64,000 bases of DNA, from the NCBI GenBank assembly GCA_900074885.1, contig FJUW01000031.1, forward strand, positions 250,634-314,633, written 5' to 3'. The translations under genes and the position numbers were made by a program. Position 1 is the first letter of the stretch, and the number at the start of each line of letters is the position of its first letter. Shown here piece by piece: positions 24,049 through 37,000 of the stretch. Source of the stretch: Rhynchosporium graminicola. Its lineage: Eukaryota > Ascomycota > Leotiomycetes > Helotiales > Ploettnerulaceae. A model generated the notes under the pieces. The model made no database searches. It had not been told where the DNA came from and worked only from the letters and a program-made list of their open reading frames with translations.

Positions 24049-25144
24049 ATGGAGGATGAGAAGCCTGTAACCAGCAGACACCCAATCTGGGTCCCTATCG
24101 TCCATCTCGCCCAAATTTTCTTCTCTGTTGTCGTCTTAGGACTTTCGGGATGGTTGATCCAGGGGAAATATTTCGATACGTTGGGTTATGATATCTTTAC
24201 CGTTTGTTCTCCCTTTCTCGACATATGTCCCCATTACACAACTCCGCATCTCTGTCCCAATCTATTTCCAGACTCGGCTCCTGTAGCAACTGACAGAAAA
24301 ATAGTCTCTCCTCACCTGGCTCGTTGTGGCCTATCTCCTTATCACAACACATATGTCCTCCTTCGCAAAATTCACACACATATTCCTCGTCATCGCTGCA
24401 AATGCAGTTCTTGTTCTTTTCTGGCTGGCTGCTATGGGTGGCACGGCGAGGTTGAGGAGCAGGTTCAAGTATGATGTTACGGTGTATGGATGCTATGATG
24501 ATGGATCGAATATTGATTCCTCGACCTGTCTTGTTGGGAGGAAGTTGGAGCAGAGAGCAGCTGTTGCGACGACTACTGGGTTGGCGGTCATGAGCGGGAT
24601 TGCTGGGGTGTCTGCTTTAGTGATGTGAGTTCCTCTTCTTCGAAATGGAAATTGGGGTGTAGGTGGATTTAACTCGAGTTGGATTAACTTATTGACTTGT
24701 GTTAACAGGCTTCTCTCCATCGCCCCGCTTGTGAACGCTGTTTTGACCTGGAAGAACTCCCGCTCGACAGCTACCGCTGGGACATCAGCACAAGTACAAG
24801 TCCTTCCACAGAAACAGGAGCAGCAGGGAGAAGGATATCAGATGGCAGCTCAACCGCAATTTGCTTCTGCTCCTGCCCAGCAGCAGCAACTATACGCACC
24901 ACCACAGCATTACGCACCATCTCCGCAGCAGACTTATCCTCCTCCTCCCCAAAATCAGCAGATCTATACTCCACCTCCTCAGCAAGCATATCCTCCTCCT
25001 CCACAACAATTCAGCTCCCTTCCACAGGGATATGAATTGCAAAACCACCAGCAACAGCAACAGCAGTATGTTCAGCCTCAGCAGCAGCATATGGCGTCTA
25101 GTCCGCAACAGGGCCATTCGGAATTATATACTCAGGTCAATTAA
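24049..25144 (+). CDS. MARVEL-type four-helix membrane protein with Gln/Pro-rich tail
   Basis: Three exons (24049-24201, 24305-24624, 24709-25144) give 302 residues. Four hydrophobic segments lie at about 13-35, 52-66, 73-95 and 138-163. The loop between helices 3 and 4 has two cysteines (VYGCYDDG ... SSTCLVG) that could form a disulfide. This layout fits the fungal MARVEL-domain family, four-helix proteins of the plasma membrane and of trafficking vesicles. The C-terminal 130 residues are low complexity, rich in Gln, Pro and Tyr, with repeated YxPPPQ units and glutamine runs, and should face the cytoplasm. The ATG at 24049 is the first in a frame that stays open further upstream. The family call rests on topology and is moderate; the exon structure is solid. 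Confidence 0.8.
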
Positions 25145-26585
25145 CAGACCGAGCTGCCTTCGCCTGTGCATAGATAGGTTTGTAAAAGAGATGGTTGGCT
25201 GTGGGCTGTGGAGGAGAAATTGGGTGGCTTAGAGGGTGAGGGAGCTGGATGGTGGAAGATTGCGAGTTGGAGGAGAAAGAGGCCATGATCATGCTTGTGG
25301 GTTTCCGCGAAATCGTAATGTACGTCATTTGTTAAATTGCAGACATTATCTGGATCTCTTTCTTGAAGTTTCTCTGCTTGCTTCTTGATCGGTTGAAATC
25401 TCTTCTTCCCTCCTTCCTTTTTCTGCCAGACCTGCTCGCTGCGAGCCAGCTCGATGACATTTCCTGCTCTATACTGTTTCTTGTATCTTTATTTCTACGA
25501 AAATGGGTAGATTGGAAGTGCAATTACCAGGAGACTACTGTGCTATTTATTCAATTGGAATGTCTTCAGGTGTCGATGATAAATTCAGAAGTAGTCTGGT
25601 CATGGCAAAAGTCAACTCGGGTCAAGGATGCGCACTACGAGATTGTTCAACGGACCCCTCAATAACATTATTGTTGATCGAAAACTAGCAGAAGTTTCCC
25701 TAGGACTTGGAAAATACGAAGAAATAATGCACAGGGGAATGAGGTATTGTGGTTGGTATTTATGGCTGTTTCGGACGTTAGTATTATAGTTAGTTGACTT
25801 GCCTAAAACCACAGCTTCAGCCTCATCTAACCCCCACTAAATGAAGATGAAATGTTATATAAATACCGATCAAATGATATTATAGTATAGATAATCTATG
25901 ATCCTATTATCATATCTGCAAAGTTACCCCTAAATGATTATTATCGTCTCTGTATTCTCTCAAAATGCGTGAGGTCATGGTCTTGGGCTGCCTGGGGGTG
26001 AGGCTCACGATCGCTCCTTCCTCCTCTGCGAGCTTCTACACCCAAAAGTGAACGACACGCTAAAATCTAGCGCAAAGCTCTGCCCAAGCCCCTCCATTTT
26101 GATTTTTCTCCCTTCTCTTCTCTTCCTCTTCCTCTTTCCTTCTTCTTCATCAACAACAACGCGCTTTCTGATTCTCAACCATCAAAGACTCGTTACTTCT
26201 GCACTCATCCTGCAACTCTATTCTGCTCACACACTCGACAACTTCAGCCTCGTACACTGAACCCCTGCTAGCAACTTTTTCGCTCCAATCGCGTGCCGCG
26301 GTCGTGCAGTACTGCAGATCAACGCTCAGGCTCCATTACCCACCTATCCGTCCACATTGCGCCGTGACGCTAATCAAGAACCCTGCGAGTTTCTCAAGAT
26401 TCAGAGAACCTCAAGACCGGTCTTCGACAATTGTCGTTAATTGTGTGCGTATTTGCATTGCATCGCTGTCAGTCGCGACTTCTTACTTTTGTTTATACCC
26501 CTCATTGACGCGTCAACGTCAGCCTTTTCTACAGTAACCATCACCCAGACACCCAGTGTACTTCGTCATTACGTAGTCGCCTATC
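25145..26585. other. Intergenic, 1.4 kb, no gene seen
   Basis: Holds the 3-prime end of the MARVEL-type gene and the promoter and leader of the next. The stretch 26090-26270 is pyrimidine-rich (TTCTCCCTTCTCTTCTCTTCC), typical of fungal core promoters. The stretch 25800-25930 is AT-rich. Confidence 0.55.
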
Positions 26586-29500
26586 ATGCCTCCCAAGAAG
26601 GTCAAGTCCTCCAAGGACGAACTTCCAAAGGCATCCTCCAAGGTCGCCGCCTCCAAGGCATCAAAGACCGCATCTAAGGCAAAGGCCCCCAAGTCAACAA
26701 AGACTTCCAAGGCATCAAAGACGACATCTACTGCAGCTGCTCTAGCCACCTCAGCTTCTGCCACTGTCGCACAACCAGTCTTGAACCCAGATCGAGACTT
26801 TAGAAGACGCACACGCGCAAACCCAAGCCCTAGCCTCAAGGAGAGGTCTGGACTCGAAAAGGAGCCTTCCTTCAAGAAGCCCACCATTGCCCGCACTGCC
26901 ATCAGTAACGCAGCTGCTCGTCGCGACCAAGAAGCTGAGGAATCTACCCAGCAAGAGTCCGTATCTGCCTCACACTCCTCCGAACCCGAAGAATCTCGCT
27001 CTACCTCTCCCGAACTTGCCTCTCTTCACTCACATCCATGGTCACCCTCTTCTTCGCGCATGCCCGGTGCTTTCACTACCGTCGAACCTTCTAGTCACCA
27101 AGCTGCTGGTTCCTCGAAAGCTACACCCCGCATCGCAAAGCGCTCCCGACCCGAAGTCTCAGATGCCTCGGAAGCCGATACGGAAGATGCCAGCCCAAGT
27201 CGACCAGCCAAGCGCGTTCGCACTGATGCCACACCCAAACTTCACAATGATACACCTTTCGAGTACTTTGGGCTAGATCATGCCATAGATCCTGTCCAGC
27301 AACAGCTAGCTCTCGAGATCGAGGCAGCTCCTACATCCCCGAGCAACATCCAGGAGGATACTGTTGGTGAACAACAACCAGCATCAACTCCATCTTTTTT
27401 CTCGGTCACCAACAAGGACGAATCCACCTACTACACTCCCCAGAATGTCGAAGCTGCCCAGGCTACTGCATTTTCCCAAGCCACTAAAGTTGCCGAAGCT
27501 ACTGAAGTTTTCCAAGCTCCTGAAGCTGGCCAAACTACCGCAGAGTCACAAGCAATTAAACTTGCCGAAGTATTTTCAGTTCCAGAGGTCATCGTTCACC
27601 AGACAATTGCTGAGACTCATGAGCCGGGGGTTGTCGCTGGCGATCAACCAATTTCCATGATCTCAGATGTTCCCGCTCAATCATCAGTCAACAACAGAGC
27701 ATCTGCATCCAAGTCAGCGGCCAAATCTACATCCCACTCTGCACTCTCTTCCTCCAGATCTGCTGCCAGGTCTGCATCCAGATCTGCAAATAAGTGTGCC
27801 ATCGAGTCTCCATCCAACGCGAGAGTCCCACGTGCGTACTCCAGAAGAAGCAGCCCGGATCTTTTGCGCGAAGAAATGATGAGAAGACGCGATCGCCGTC
27901 TTGAAAAGTCCAAAGCCCAACCTCCCCGTCAGCGAAAGTCGATCGACAAGATTCACATCAGCGACATGTCTTCTGACAGCGAGGAGCTCGTTCCATACAA
28001 CGCTGCCGACATGCGCTTCGTCAAAGAGAATACCAAACGAATGCTCAGCATCTACGAGTCCGAAAAGATCCACAAGGAATCTCTCTATGTGCTCAGACCG
28101 GATCTCGAAGCAAAACATGGCAAAATGGTAAGTTCTACTCCTTTTCAATTGTTTTGTGTCTCGTGCTAACACTTCCGCAGTCCAGACCACGCAAGCAAGG
28201 CGGCGTTCCTTCCGCTATGCGCCATCGTAAGAAGCAATCTCCAACTTCTGTTATTAGTATCCACGTTCAGACCCAGAACGGCGCCGAACTCTTTGATGTT
28301 GCTCCCAAGGACAGCGAAATTTTACTAAATATCCATCGACTCTTGACAGTCAATCCAGGTTTACTTACTGCTGATGAAGCTCTTGCTGGCCTTCAATCCG
28401 CCATGGATGCGAAAAAGGCCCAGCTTGCTCCCAATACCTCAATTGTTGGCAATGGAGGCATGGCTTCAACTCAGTCGCAATCAATGACTGTGTTTGATCC
28501 TGCTTCAAGTGCCATCAATCCCAACAATACTTCCTCTCCTCCCCCAGAGGTTCAGAACAACAACACCGATCACATCATCAACAACACTTCCGCTTCCATC
28601 CCAGAGGATCAGACCAACAGCAATGATCACATGACCAACATGGGCAATTCTGATGTCCGAAATCAAAGAGAAGTCAATGCAGCCTCTGCATCCCCCTACC
28701 CAAAGCAAGACAATACTGCTAAACTCCATACCGAAGACCTTGAGTCACACTCGGCGCAGCCTTCACCTGAAGGATGGGCTTTCTCAACCATGTCTGCCAT
28801 CAAAAGCGTGGTTTCGAAGCCATTTGAATACTTTGGTGGTGCCAGCGCTGCTGGTCCATCTACTGCTAACGATCAGGATTTCTTCTCGCCATTAAAAGTC
28901 CCATCCACACCCACCCCAGCTCCGCGCGTCAAGCGTTCTTTCGCTGCACTCTTTAATCCCTCGAGACGCGATAAGGGCAAAGGAAAGGCCTCGGCTTTGG
29001 ATGATCGCACGACGGAGTTTCAAGCCCATGCCCACAACATGAAGAACAAACACCGAAAGAGTGTCGCTGCGAGCACCGATGGCCTCGATCTTCCTCACCG
29101 CAAACGCATATATCATACCAAACCACTTCCCTTGTACAAAGGCCCACCTACCAAGAACACCTTTACCGTTCCCGAAACTACCGACGACGATGATGATGAT
29201 GATGAAGAAGAAGCAGAGGAGGTTTCAGCACCAGTTGAAACCGTTGCAGAGGCCTCGGAGAACACAAACACAAATGACAAATATCCAATCGACACCATTA
29301 ATCAAAACAACCCAATCGACCTCTTCAACCAGAACAACCCAATCGACACCATGCATCACAACAATCCAATCGACATCTTCAACCAGAACAACCCAATCGA
29401 CACCATGAATCACAACAATCCAATCGACACCATGAATCAAAACACCATGTACCAGCCTAAATTACGACTACCACCACCTCCCAAACCCACAGGGCTACAT

Positions 29501-30175
29501 GCACATTGGAATCGGCTCAATCACACGTGGGCTGAAAATAGCGAGCGGAAGAGAGAGATATACGAGGTTAATAGCGAGATGTTCAACAGTCGTGATCGCA
29601 GGCGCAGAGAGGATCCGGAGAAGTATCGCCAATGGGTCGAGAACATTCCGGACGATCTGAATTACTGGATTCGTGCACTTCGACAGCGGTGGACAGTCAC
29701 TGAATTGTGGGACAAGTATAATCTGATCGACTATGCGAGGCAAGACCCGTACAGATTTTTACGGCTGGCCTGCTTGAATGAGGAAGGCAACAAGAATGTC
29801 AGTTGCTCTGATTACGGAGTCACAGATGATGACAGAGAACACCTTGCCATCTGGCATACCCGACGAGGTACTGTTGGTAGGTTCCAGAAGGAGGCAGCTG
29901 CGAGAGAGGAAGAAGCTGCGAAGAAGGCTAGTGAGCAGGAGGCAAATGAGAAGGAGGCAAGTGAGAAGGAGGCAAGTGCGAAGGAGGCAGGTACCAGAGA
30001 GGAGCAAGCTGCAAAGGAGGCTATTGCGAAGGAGGCAAATGAGAAGGAGGCAAGTGCGAATGTGTTCAGCCTCATGCGCCAAAGCCAGGAAGACTTTGTG
30101 ATTTTTGATAATGTGCGTGAATGCGAGGCTGCGCAACAGCAGAAGTGGGCAAACTTGGGTAGCCTTGTAGTTTAA
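26586..30175 (+). CDS. Large disordered basic protein of unknown function
   Basis: Two exons (26586-28127, 28181-30175) joined across a 53-nt intron give 1,178 residues. I do not recognise the family. The N-terminal 60 residues are Lys/Ser/Ala-rich (KASKTASKAKAPKS), a histone H1-like composition. Possible nuclear signals include KRSRPE and PAKRVR. The short motif PFEYFG occurs twice, near residues 223 and 726. An acidic run of Asp and Glu lies near 849-861, then six NPID-type repeats at about 880-938. The best candidate for a folded domain is about 955-1075 (HWNRLNHTWAENSERKREIY ... DDLNYWIRALRQRWTVTELWDKY). A Lys-Glu-Ala repeat stretch at about 1096-1141 would form a charged helix. A nuclear or chromatin role is a guess from composition. 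Confidence 0.8.
29284..29437 (+). repeat. Coding tandem repeats (NPID units)
   Basis: Six units of roughly 24-30 bases encode variations of NQNNPIDTM / NQNNPIDLF / NHNNPIDTM. Neighbouring units are nearly identical at the DNA level (CCAATCGACACCATG), so the array probably grows and shrinks by slippage or unequal exchange. Confidence 0.88.
29920..30060 (+). repeat. Coding repeats (GAGGCAAxTGxGAAG units)
   Basis: Repeated 15-30 base units encode KEASEKEA / KEANEKEA stretches, with an AKEAGTREEQAAKEA variant between copies. It is a second, independent low-complexity array in the same gene. Confidence 0.8.
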
Positions 30176-31471
30176 GTCAGGCATAGCGAGGTGTTTGGAG
30201 CGTTTTGTATTCTTCTTATTGTCATATCCTTAGTCAATGACTTTCAATCAATCTCTTTCCTGTGATAATTGACTGTCGTGAATTCATCTGGCCATGTTAA
30301 GAATGATGTCGTGAATTGATTTGACGAGATTACTAACGATATTCAACGAGCATCCGAGTTACCTTCGAAACGTCGTGAGTTAACCTGATGATTTTAATAG
30401 TGAATCGAGTGAGAGATAGTCACAGGTCTTCAAGTCCACACATAAACGCGAAGCAAGATGAACAGAAACTCTGCAGAAAGCCGGCCTTGAATTACTGAGT
30501 AGACGTTTTGGCAGGGATTTTTCGGACTACTTCTCACTTCGGCGTTGAGATGGGGATGGTTATTGCCGAGATGATATGAGATATAATGAGAGGGGTTCCG
30601 AAATGCTGGTTGATGCGATGTGATGTGATGTGAGGTTGGAAGAAGAGGAGGAGGAAGTGCTGGTATGCTGAGTTTCCACAGAACTTTCCCGCTTGTAGAA
30701 AACCGACACTTGTACAGAGCAGGAATTTGGAACGCGCAAATGCGAAGGTTCGACTGCTTTATCTCGCTTGTGGTCTGTCTATCTTTACGGAAGTTAGGGG
30801 ATCGGCTTTTTCGTGTTGGATTTTTGGTGTTTACCGATACTCTGAGAAGCATAGATTTTCCTGAGCGTGGCTCTGGGATCGAATCCGGGGAGGAGAAAGA
30901 GGATGGAAGGAGCGTGAGATATTTTGGAAATAAGAAGTGTCGTGAGAGTCTGTAAAATAGGCTTTTTTGTCTCGCGTTTGCTTTTACACAAACTCCTCAC
31001 TTTGTGTGGGTACGCGTCTTTGTGAGATGGCATGCTGCTTTGGAAATTATCTTCGATTGGACGTGTGATATGGTGGTTGAGTTCCATGTGCCCATTCACT
31101 TTGAAGGTGTTCTTATGGTGATTCTAATCACCTTGTTTGGGAAGCAGAGTATACTTACTTTCCTTTCGCATTTGCTTTCACGGGAAGTTACCTGTACGGA
31201 ACAGCCATGCAGGACAATGAATCCCTGTTATCTCGTCATTACCTTTCCAAGTCTCTTTTACCATAAGCACAAGTGCATCGTGAAGTGCAGCAAAGAGCCT
31301 TTCTCATTGTCTCAGTCATTCGACACATAGCGAAGACCACGCAGCGAAAATATATACTGATGAACACCCACATTTCACCAGACCAGCGAACACTAATCAT
31401 TATCTCCAAAGAAGCAAAATCCATTCAAAACTTGACCTCACAATAACAAGTCGATTCACTCTCCTCTCATC
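30176..31471. other. Intergenic, 1.3 kb, no gene seen
   Basis: No supported frame. A GATGTGATGTGATGTGAGG repeat lies near 30615. A TATATA-like element sits near 31350, about 120 bases before the next start codon. Confidence 0.55.
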
Positions 31472-31915
31472 ATGGATCCAGAAGACCCATTCGGCAAAGA
31501 CCCCGATGCCATCATGAGCCAAATGACCCGTCTCTCTCTCCATCCGATCCTGTCCGCATACCCCAGCAAAGAGGCCAACTCAGCGATGCGATCCCTGTAA
31601 GTCATAAACCACCACTACCCGCCCATCAACCTAGAATCCCCCTCCAACTCCAATCTCAAACTCACACTAACACCCCTCCCAAGTATCCACGCCCTCCAAA
31701 CTGCACAAACAGAACGCATCCGCATCTGCGCCGACGCAATCAGCACACCACAACGCCTCCAAGCTCGGAAAGAGGAATATGTGCGTTGTCAACGAGTAGG
31801 TGATGATTTGAAAGAGGGCGAGATGAGGAGTGTGTGGCAGGGGTGGATGGATCTTTTGAAATGGGAGATGGTGGTTTCGGAAGTGGAGGAGCGGTTGGGT
31901 TTGGTTGCCTTTTGA
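31472..31915 (+). CDS. Small protein of unknown function (paralogue pair, copy 1)
   Basis: Two exons (31472-31596, 31684-31915) across an 87-nt phase-2 intron give 118 residues. The N-terminal 40 residues (MDPEDPFGKDPDAIMSQMTR) are likely flexible. The part from exon 2 is a charged, helix-prone segment of 76 residues (QARKEEYVRCQRVGDDLKEG, later VVSEVEERLGL). I do not recognise the family. The next gene downstream has the same design: a single phase-2 intron and a last exon of exactly the same length, 232 nt. The two are probably old tandem duplicates. The first exon ends at GATCCCT followed by GTAAGT, a perfect donor. Confidence 0.72.
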
Positions 31916-32807
31916 TTTCTGGAGAGTTAGGGGTGATGGATTGATAGAATGATGGAATGGCTTTTAGAGGTGTTTGCAGAGTGGTTGGAGGTGTTGACTG
32001 GGATGGGATGGGACGGCGGGGAGGTGCGATGTTGATGTTGGTTCTCGCTAAGGAGGAATGGCTGCAGAATCGGTCAACGACACTTGAAAGAATGGCGGGG
32101 AAGATCTGCCATCAGTGGTACTAATCTACAGCTTATCATAAACTATCTCTCCGATCTTCAGCTCAATTGACGAAAACTAGAAAATAACCAAGCAACATGA
32201 CAACGAATCTCACATTTCTCCTGTTAGTTCCCTAGCGCTACACAGGACTGACCTCCTTCCCAAGAATCATATCTTCGTGACCCCGAGCACGCCAGAGCTC
32301 CCGAAGCTTGAACCTACCAATACAAACAACATTTCGGAATCGGTATATCGATCGTACGGTATCTTCTACAGCGCAACGATTCTACGAGACCTAGCTGAGT
32401 TTCTGAGTTCAAGCTAGCTGTCGGTGTCATAGGCGCGGACAGGAAGATGCCTTTTTTTCTAATATGCACTCCTTGTCTAGAAGGCGATTTTCGGCGGATT
32501 TGTACCTAAGTCTACTCTGAAGCACAGAGATATCTTGCTCTCCTTTCCCTTGAAAAGACATCTCGAAGCGACTCGGCCATTCTAGGCGATCTCAGCGTCT
32601 TCCAGACGTGCCTGCCTCCATCTCATCACCTACCACGAAGTCGAAACCGAAGCCTAGCCCACGAATTCACTTCACCGAGAAGTAGAAAATCACGCAAATC
32701 CTTTATTCGCGCATCTCCTTCGAATGCAGCCCTTCTCATATCAAATACATCCTTCGAAAACCAACAACATACACACGCCAATCAAAAACATCCCCAAACT
32801 AGCAAAG
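31916..32807. other. Intergenic between the paralogue pair, no gene seen
   Basis: About 0.9 kb with no supported frame. The last 200 bases form the promoter of the second copy. Confidence 0.55.
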
Positions 32808-33268
32808 ATGGCTTCCACCAACCAGACTACCAATCCTACTGAACCAGCTTCATCCTTAGCTACCCCCGATCCATTCCTTCGACCTGCTGATCCTAAGGTC
32901 CCCGTCAAGGAACTCACACAAGCTGAACTTGATTTGGCATTGATGTAAATATCCCAACATCCTCCTCTCCCCTCCTCCCTACACCCCAATATCCGCCCCT
33001 CATCCCCATACACTTCAACTAACACCCCCGCCCCAGCGAACTCACAATCGAAGCCGCATGGAACAACACGATCACACTCCTCAATACCGCCAAGACCGCC
33101 ACCGAGCGTCGCAAAATCCGGCGGCAGGAAATGCACGTCGTGAACACGGTTTCGGAGACGGCTGGCACGCGCGCGGCGCAGGAGATGCTGGATGGGAGGA
33201 TTAGGTTGTTGGAGGTGGGCTTTGAGTTGGGGGAGTGGGAGGAGAAGTACTGGTTTAGTAGATTGTGA
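32808..33268 (+). CDS. Small protein of unknown function (paralogue pair, copy 2)
   Basis: Two exons (32808-32944, 33037-33268) across a 92-nt phase-2 intron give 122 residues. An in-frame ATG at 32724 would add 28 residues; I prefer 32808 because the extra part reads like leader sequence. The N-terminal part is Thr/Pro-rich (MASTNQTTNPTEPASSLATP). The exon-2 part is helical and charged (TATERRKIRRQEMHVVNTVS ... RIRLLEVGFELGEWEEKYW). Aligned without gaps to exon 2 of the upstream gene, I count 13 identical residues of 76 plus many conservative changes. The gene converges with VPS13, whose 3-prime end lies about 770 bases downstream. Confidence 0.72.
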
Positions 33269-34033
33269 GATGGGGGCGTTGAGGAGAGGGTAGGTAGGTA
33301 GGATGAGGAGGAAGGAGGTTGGGTTGGTATGGGTCCTTCGTGAGTATCATAACTGACTTGAGCTATGCCTGTGCAGGCTCGACATACGCCCTGTCAAGAA
33401 GTATTCATCTTCTGGTTGACTAGGATGGTCAAATCATCAACGACTTGCTTGATCACATCTTCTTCCAAGAATATTATTCAGACCTTCTTTCCTCTACTCT
33501 ACCCAACAGATTCTGAGCTCGTGGTATGTCCAGAATCCCTTATATCCGGATACACGATCAACATCTGAAAGAAGTAAGGAAACACATTGGACGAGTCGGA
33601 AGAGCCACTGTTGCTTTAAAGCTCGCACTCTGACCTTTTCTGGCTATGAGAAGATAGTAATAGGGCAGGCACACTAGCGTATCTCATCAAGTCACTTACG
33701 TCCAGATTCATCCTTGCATTGTTCATTCCCCATACCCCTCCGTAAGCCTGTGAGCGTTTGAGACACAAGCAGTGCTGAAAGAAATTCAGTCCAGTCACGT
33801 AGTCCCTTACCAGAATCAAATAAGAGAGAAACAAATAGCGGCCTACTACTGTTATAGTCACATCATGAAGGACAGAAGAAAGCAATACAATCACAGTAAC
33901 TCCTTGCATATGCTATATGGCCCTCTATCAACCCCTGACCCAGAGTCCCCAAACAACCCATCATCAATCATGTACTAATGTATCGATCTATCATCTCCCC
34001 GACCTCCATCCTATCCTTCACTCAACCCCCACC
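33269..34033. other. Convergent intergenic stretch, no gene seen
   Basis: It must hold the 3-prime ends of the small paralogue (+) and of VPS13 (-). No supported frame or terminator-like structure beyond AT-rich patches. Confidence 0.55.
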
Positions 34034-37000
34034 CTACTCAGTAGCCTTATACTTCAAATTAAACTCCCCCACCGCAACCCCAATCTTCTTATACAGAAAA
34101 TTCCTACTGCTCTCCTCTGCAACCGGTACAAATGGACCATTCGTTCCCCCTCTCAAAGTCAAGCTAAGTCCTGTGCGCTCTTTACTAATAGTTTGAATAT
34201 CCTTCAACGGGACATCCCATTCACTCGTCAATTTCTTACTCTTGACAAGCATGATCCGACTATATGTCAACATGACCACGACATCTTCTCGGGGTAGTTC
34301 GAGGTGTGCGATATACATCTCGTTGAAGTATTTCCCGTTGTCAAGTTGCTTGAGCCAGAACTGGCCGAGCGCTTCACGTTGAGAGTATGGGCGGACTATA
34401 CCATCTGTACCAATGAAACGTGTCAGACGGACACGATCAAGACCATCACCATCGAAAACAGTGGTAGTATTGCGGATTCCTTCACTGACGTTGGACGCGA
34501 GATCAAAGACACCGATGGCTGGCTTTGTGACGAATCCGATAGCACCCTTTCCGACTCCCTTGAAAAATCCAGTAAGACCTTCTTGCTCAGCGCCTTCGAG
34601 TGGTTTTCGTGCAAGGCCGCCAACACCACTGGCAAGACTGCTGACAAACGAGTTAGCTCCAGCTGTAACGCCGTAAAGTGCGTGCTTGGGACGGTTTCGT
34701 GATCTGGTCATGCGTCGACGGTCTTGGAATTGCTTGTCCATTGTTGCCTCGGCGAGACCTTTGGCGATGCTGCCGGTAACTTTGGAGAAACTGTCCGAGA
34801 CGCCGAAGACTGACTTCTTAACGAAGCTGGTGGCTCCTTTCGCAATGCCGATTCCCAATTGCTCGGGTCGGTCGGACATGATGAACCCTTGGTAGGGTTC
34901 GTAGAAGATGTCCGCAACTCCAGAACTTAAATTGTTGAACAGACCAACTGGGTTGCCTAAGAAATCGGCCGAGCCGAGGATCTTGTGGACTTGGTACAGA
35001 GCTTCTTGGGAGTAATGATTCGACATATTCTGGAGCAAGACAGCTGCCGATACTCTTGCGTTTTCCAACATGAGAGAGTTGAGTCGCACAGGAGCATCGT
35101 TGATATTTCCAATGGCCATCGTAAGAACGTTCAGGAAGAACATGAGCGGATTTCGTGACGACGTCTTGTCTTCGACATTGACGCGGTCGGTACGAACGAA
35201 GGACAAATCGAGTTGCATTGGTTGGATATTAAGCAGCTCAAAGTACATGTCCTGGCCTGATTGATCTTGTTTTGGTTCCGGAATGCCCAGATTCTCATCA
35301 CAAAGTACCCCCTCGTGCGTCTCAGACCAAGTCGCACCAGGTACCTTTGAGAACTCGAGAAGAGCATAGACGAAATCCTCGTCAATTTCAAGAGTCATCT
35401 GCTGTAACAGTATTGTCGCATACTTGACGTAGAGCACACCATATGAATCATCCTTGACCCGAGTAATCATGACGTGGACGGATGGATGAGATTCCGTCTC
35501 TTTCGTGTTCTTAGGGACAACACTAGGATACAGGATCATAGGGAAGATTCCACCATAAAGCTGATTGTCAATTTGAATCCACTTGATGCCGGCGGTGATA
35601 GTCTGAAACAATGGCGATTCGGCATATTTGAAAGAGATATCTCTGAACGTGACATATGCTAGCTCCTTCAGCTGAGCATTCACCAGAGATATTCCAATTC
35701 CAGCAAGATTGAGTTGCGCTCTGAAGGTAACACCGGTGTCTTGATTCTTGACCTCAAACCCTCCAGCAACGCTGGTAGTAGACTCGGAGCGAGATTTTTG
35801 CTTGTATAAACTCTTGGAGGCTTTGTAATTGGACAGGATCAAAGTCTGCGTCGGACCATCTGCTGCTACATTGAGGTCTATGATCTTCGATTCCCGCGTA
35901 CTAGCTGCATTTGGCGCAGGAGGAATCTTCATCGGGATCAAGTTTCCAATTTCCGCAAGCTTGATGTGCCTCTCCCTGCCATTGGCATTGATAATGAGCT
36001 CCTTGTGCTTAGCAGCTGGATAGTCCCAAGCATATGGCATGATGCTCCTTGGTGGAAGCCGATAGCGGATTGGGCGCCAGCCAGATCGATGCTCAGATTC
36101 CTCGTCATCGATGTTAGGGTTTGCTTGGAAGAACATGAACTCCGTATCGCTCTCATTTCGCATAGAGAAAGGCCAGTTCTTGGTTTCGGCGCTGAGATGG
36201 AGGAAGATGGTAGCGTTTTCCATGAGTACCTCAACTCGGATGAGCTTTTGTCGCTGTCCAGCCTTTGCAATCTTGATGTGAGTTGTGCCAAGATCCGAGA
36301 TATTGAAAGGAGACGACCATTGGTTGTTCAATCCGGGAAAGCAAAGCGACAACTGCTTGAGAGTAGCCTTCTGCAGGAAATGCAGAGGCTGCAATTCGTT
36401 CGGCTTAATGGTCATGAGCTCGGAAGATCCTGGTTCCCGGACATTGATGTCCTCATTCATCTGGTTCTTGAGCACAAAGCGAGGTGCCAAAGTGACCACC
36501 TTGGTCATCTTATACTTGCCTTCGCCAGGCTCAATGGTAATTCCGACGTGAATTTCTGTACTTTTCGTAGACGATGGCAAGACGACATCGATAGTCGATC
36601 CGATAGCATCAAAACTCTGTGGCTTACTCCAGCTAGATTCCCCCACCTTGAGCAGAACACGATTGCGTTGATCATCTCCGCCAAAAGCGAACATGTAAGG
36701 CAATGCCTTTCGTCTTTGGGTATCAGCAGGATCGGTGTGGAAATTTTGGCCTGCAGCAGTTTTGGCTTGTTGGAGCAGTGATTTTGCTTTGACATTGATA
36801 TCCAGTCCCGTCTTGTTCAAGATCACATAGGGACTGAATACGGTCACCCGGAACGCTCCGCCACTGTCGGGTATCTTGTAGTAGTGTAGTCGAAGGTTGA
36901 GAGTCAGGTTATCGTTGTCTTTGCAGACCAGTGTTGACTCTTTCCTAAAGTCTTCCTGGTTGTTTGAATTGATAATGGCGAATTCACTAGATTTGAATAC

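Noticed and set aside
30845..30900. GGGATCGAATCCGGGG, similar to a tRNA box B
   Set aside because: No A box or cloverleaf could be folded around it.
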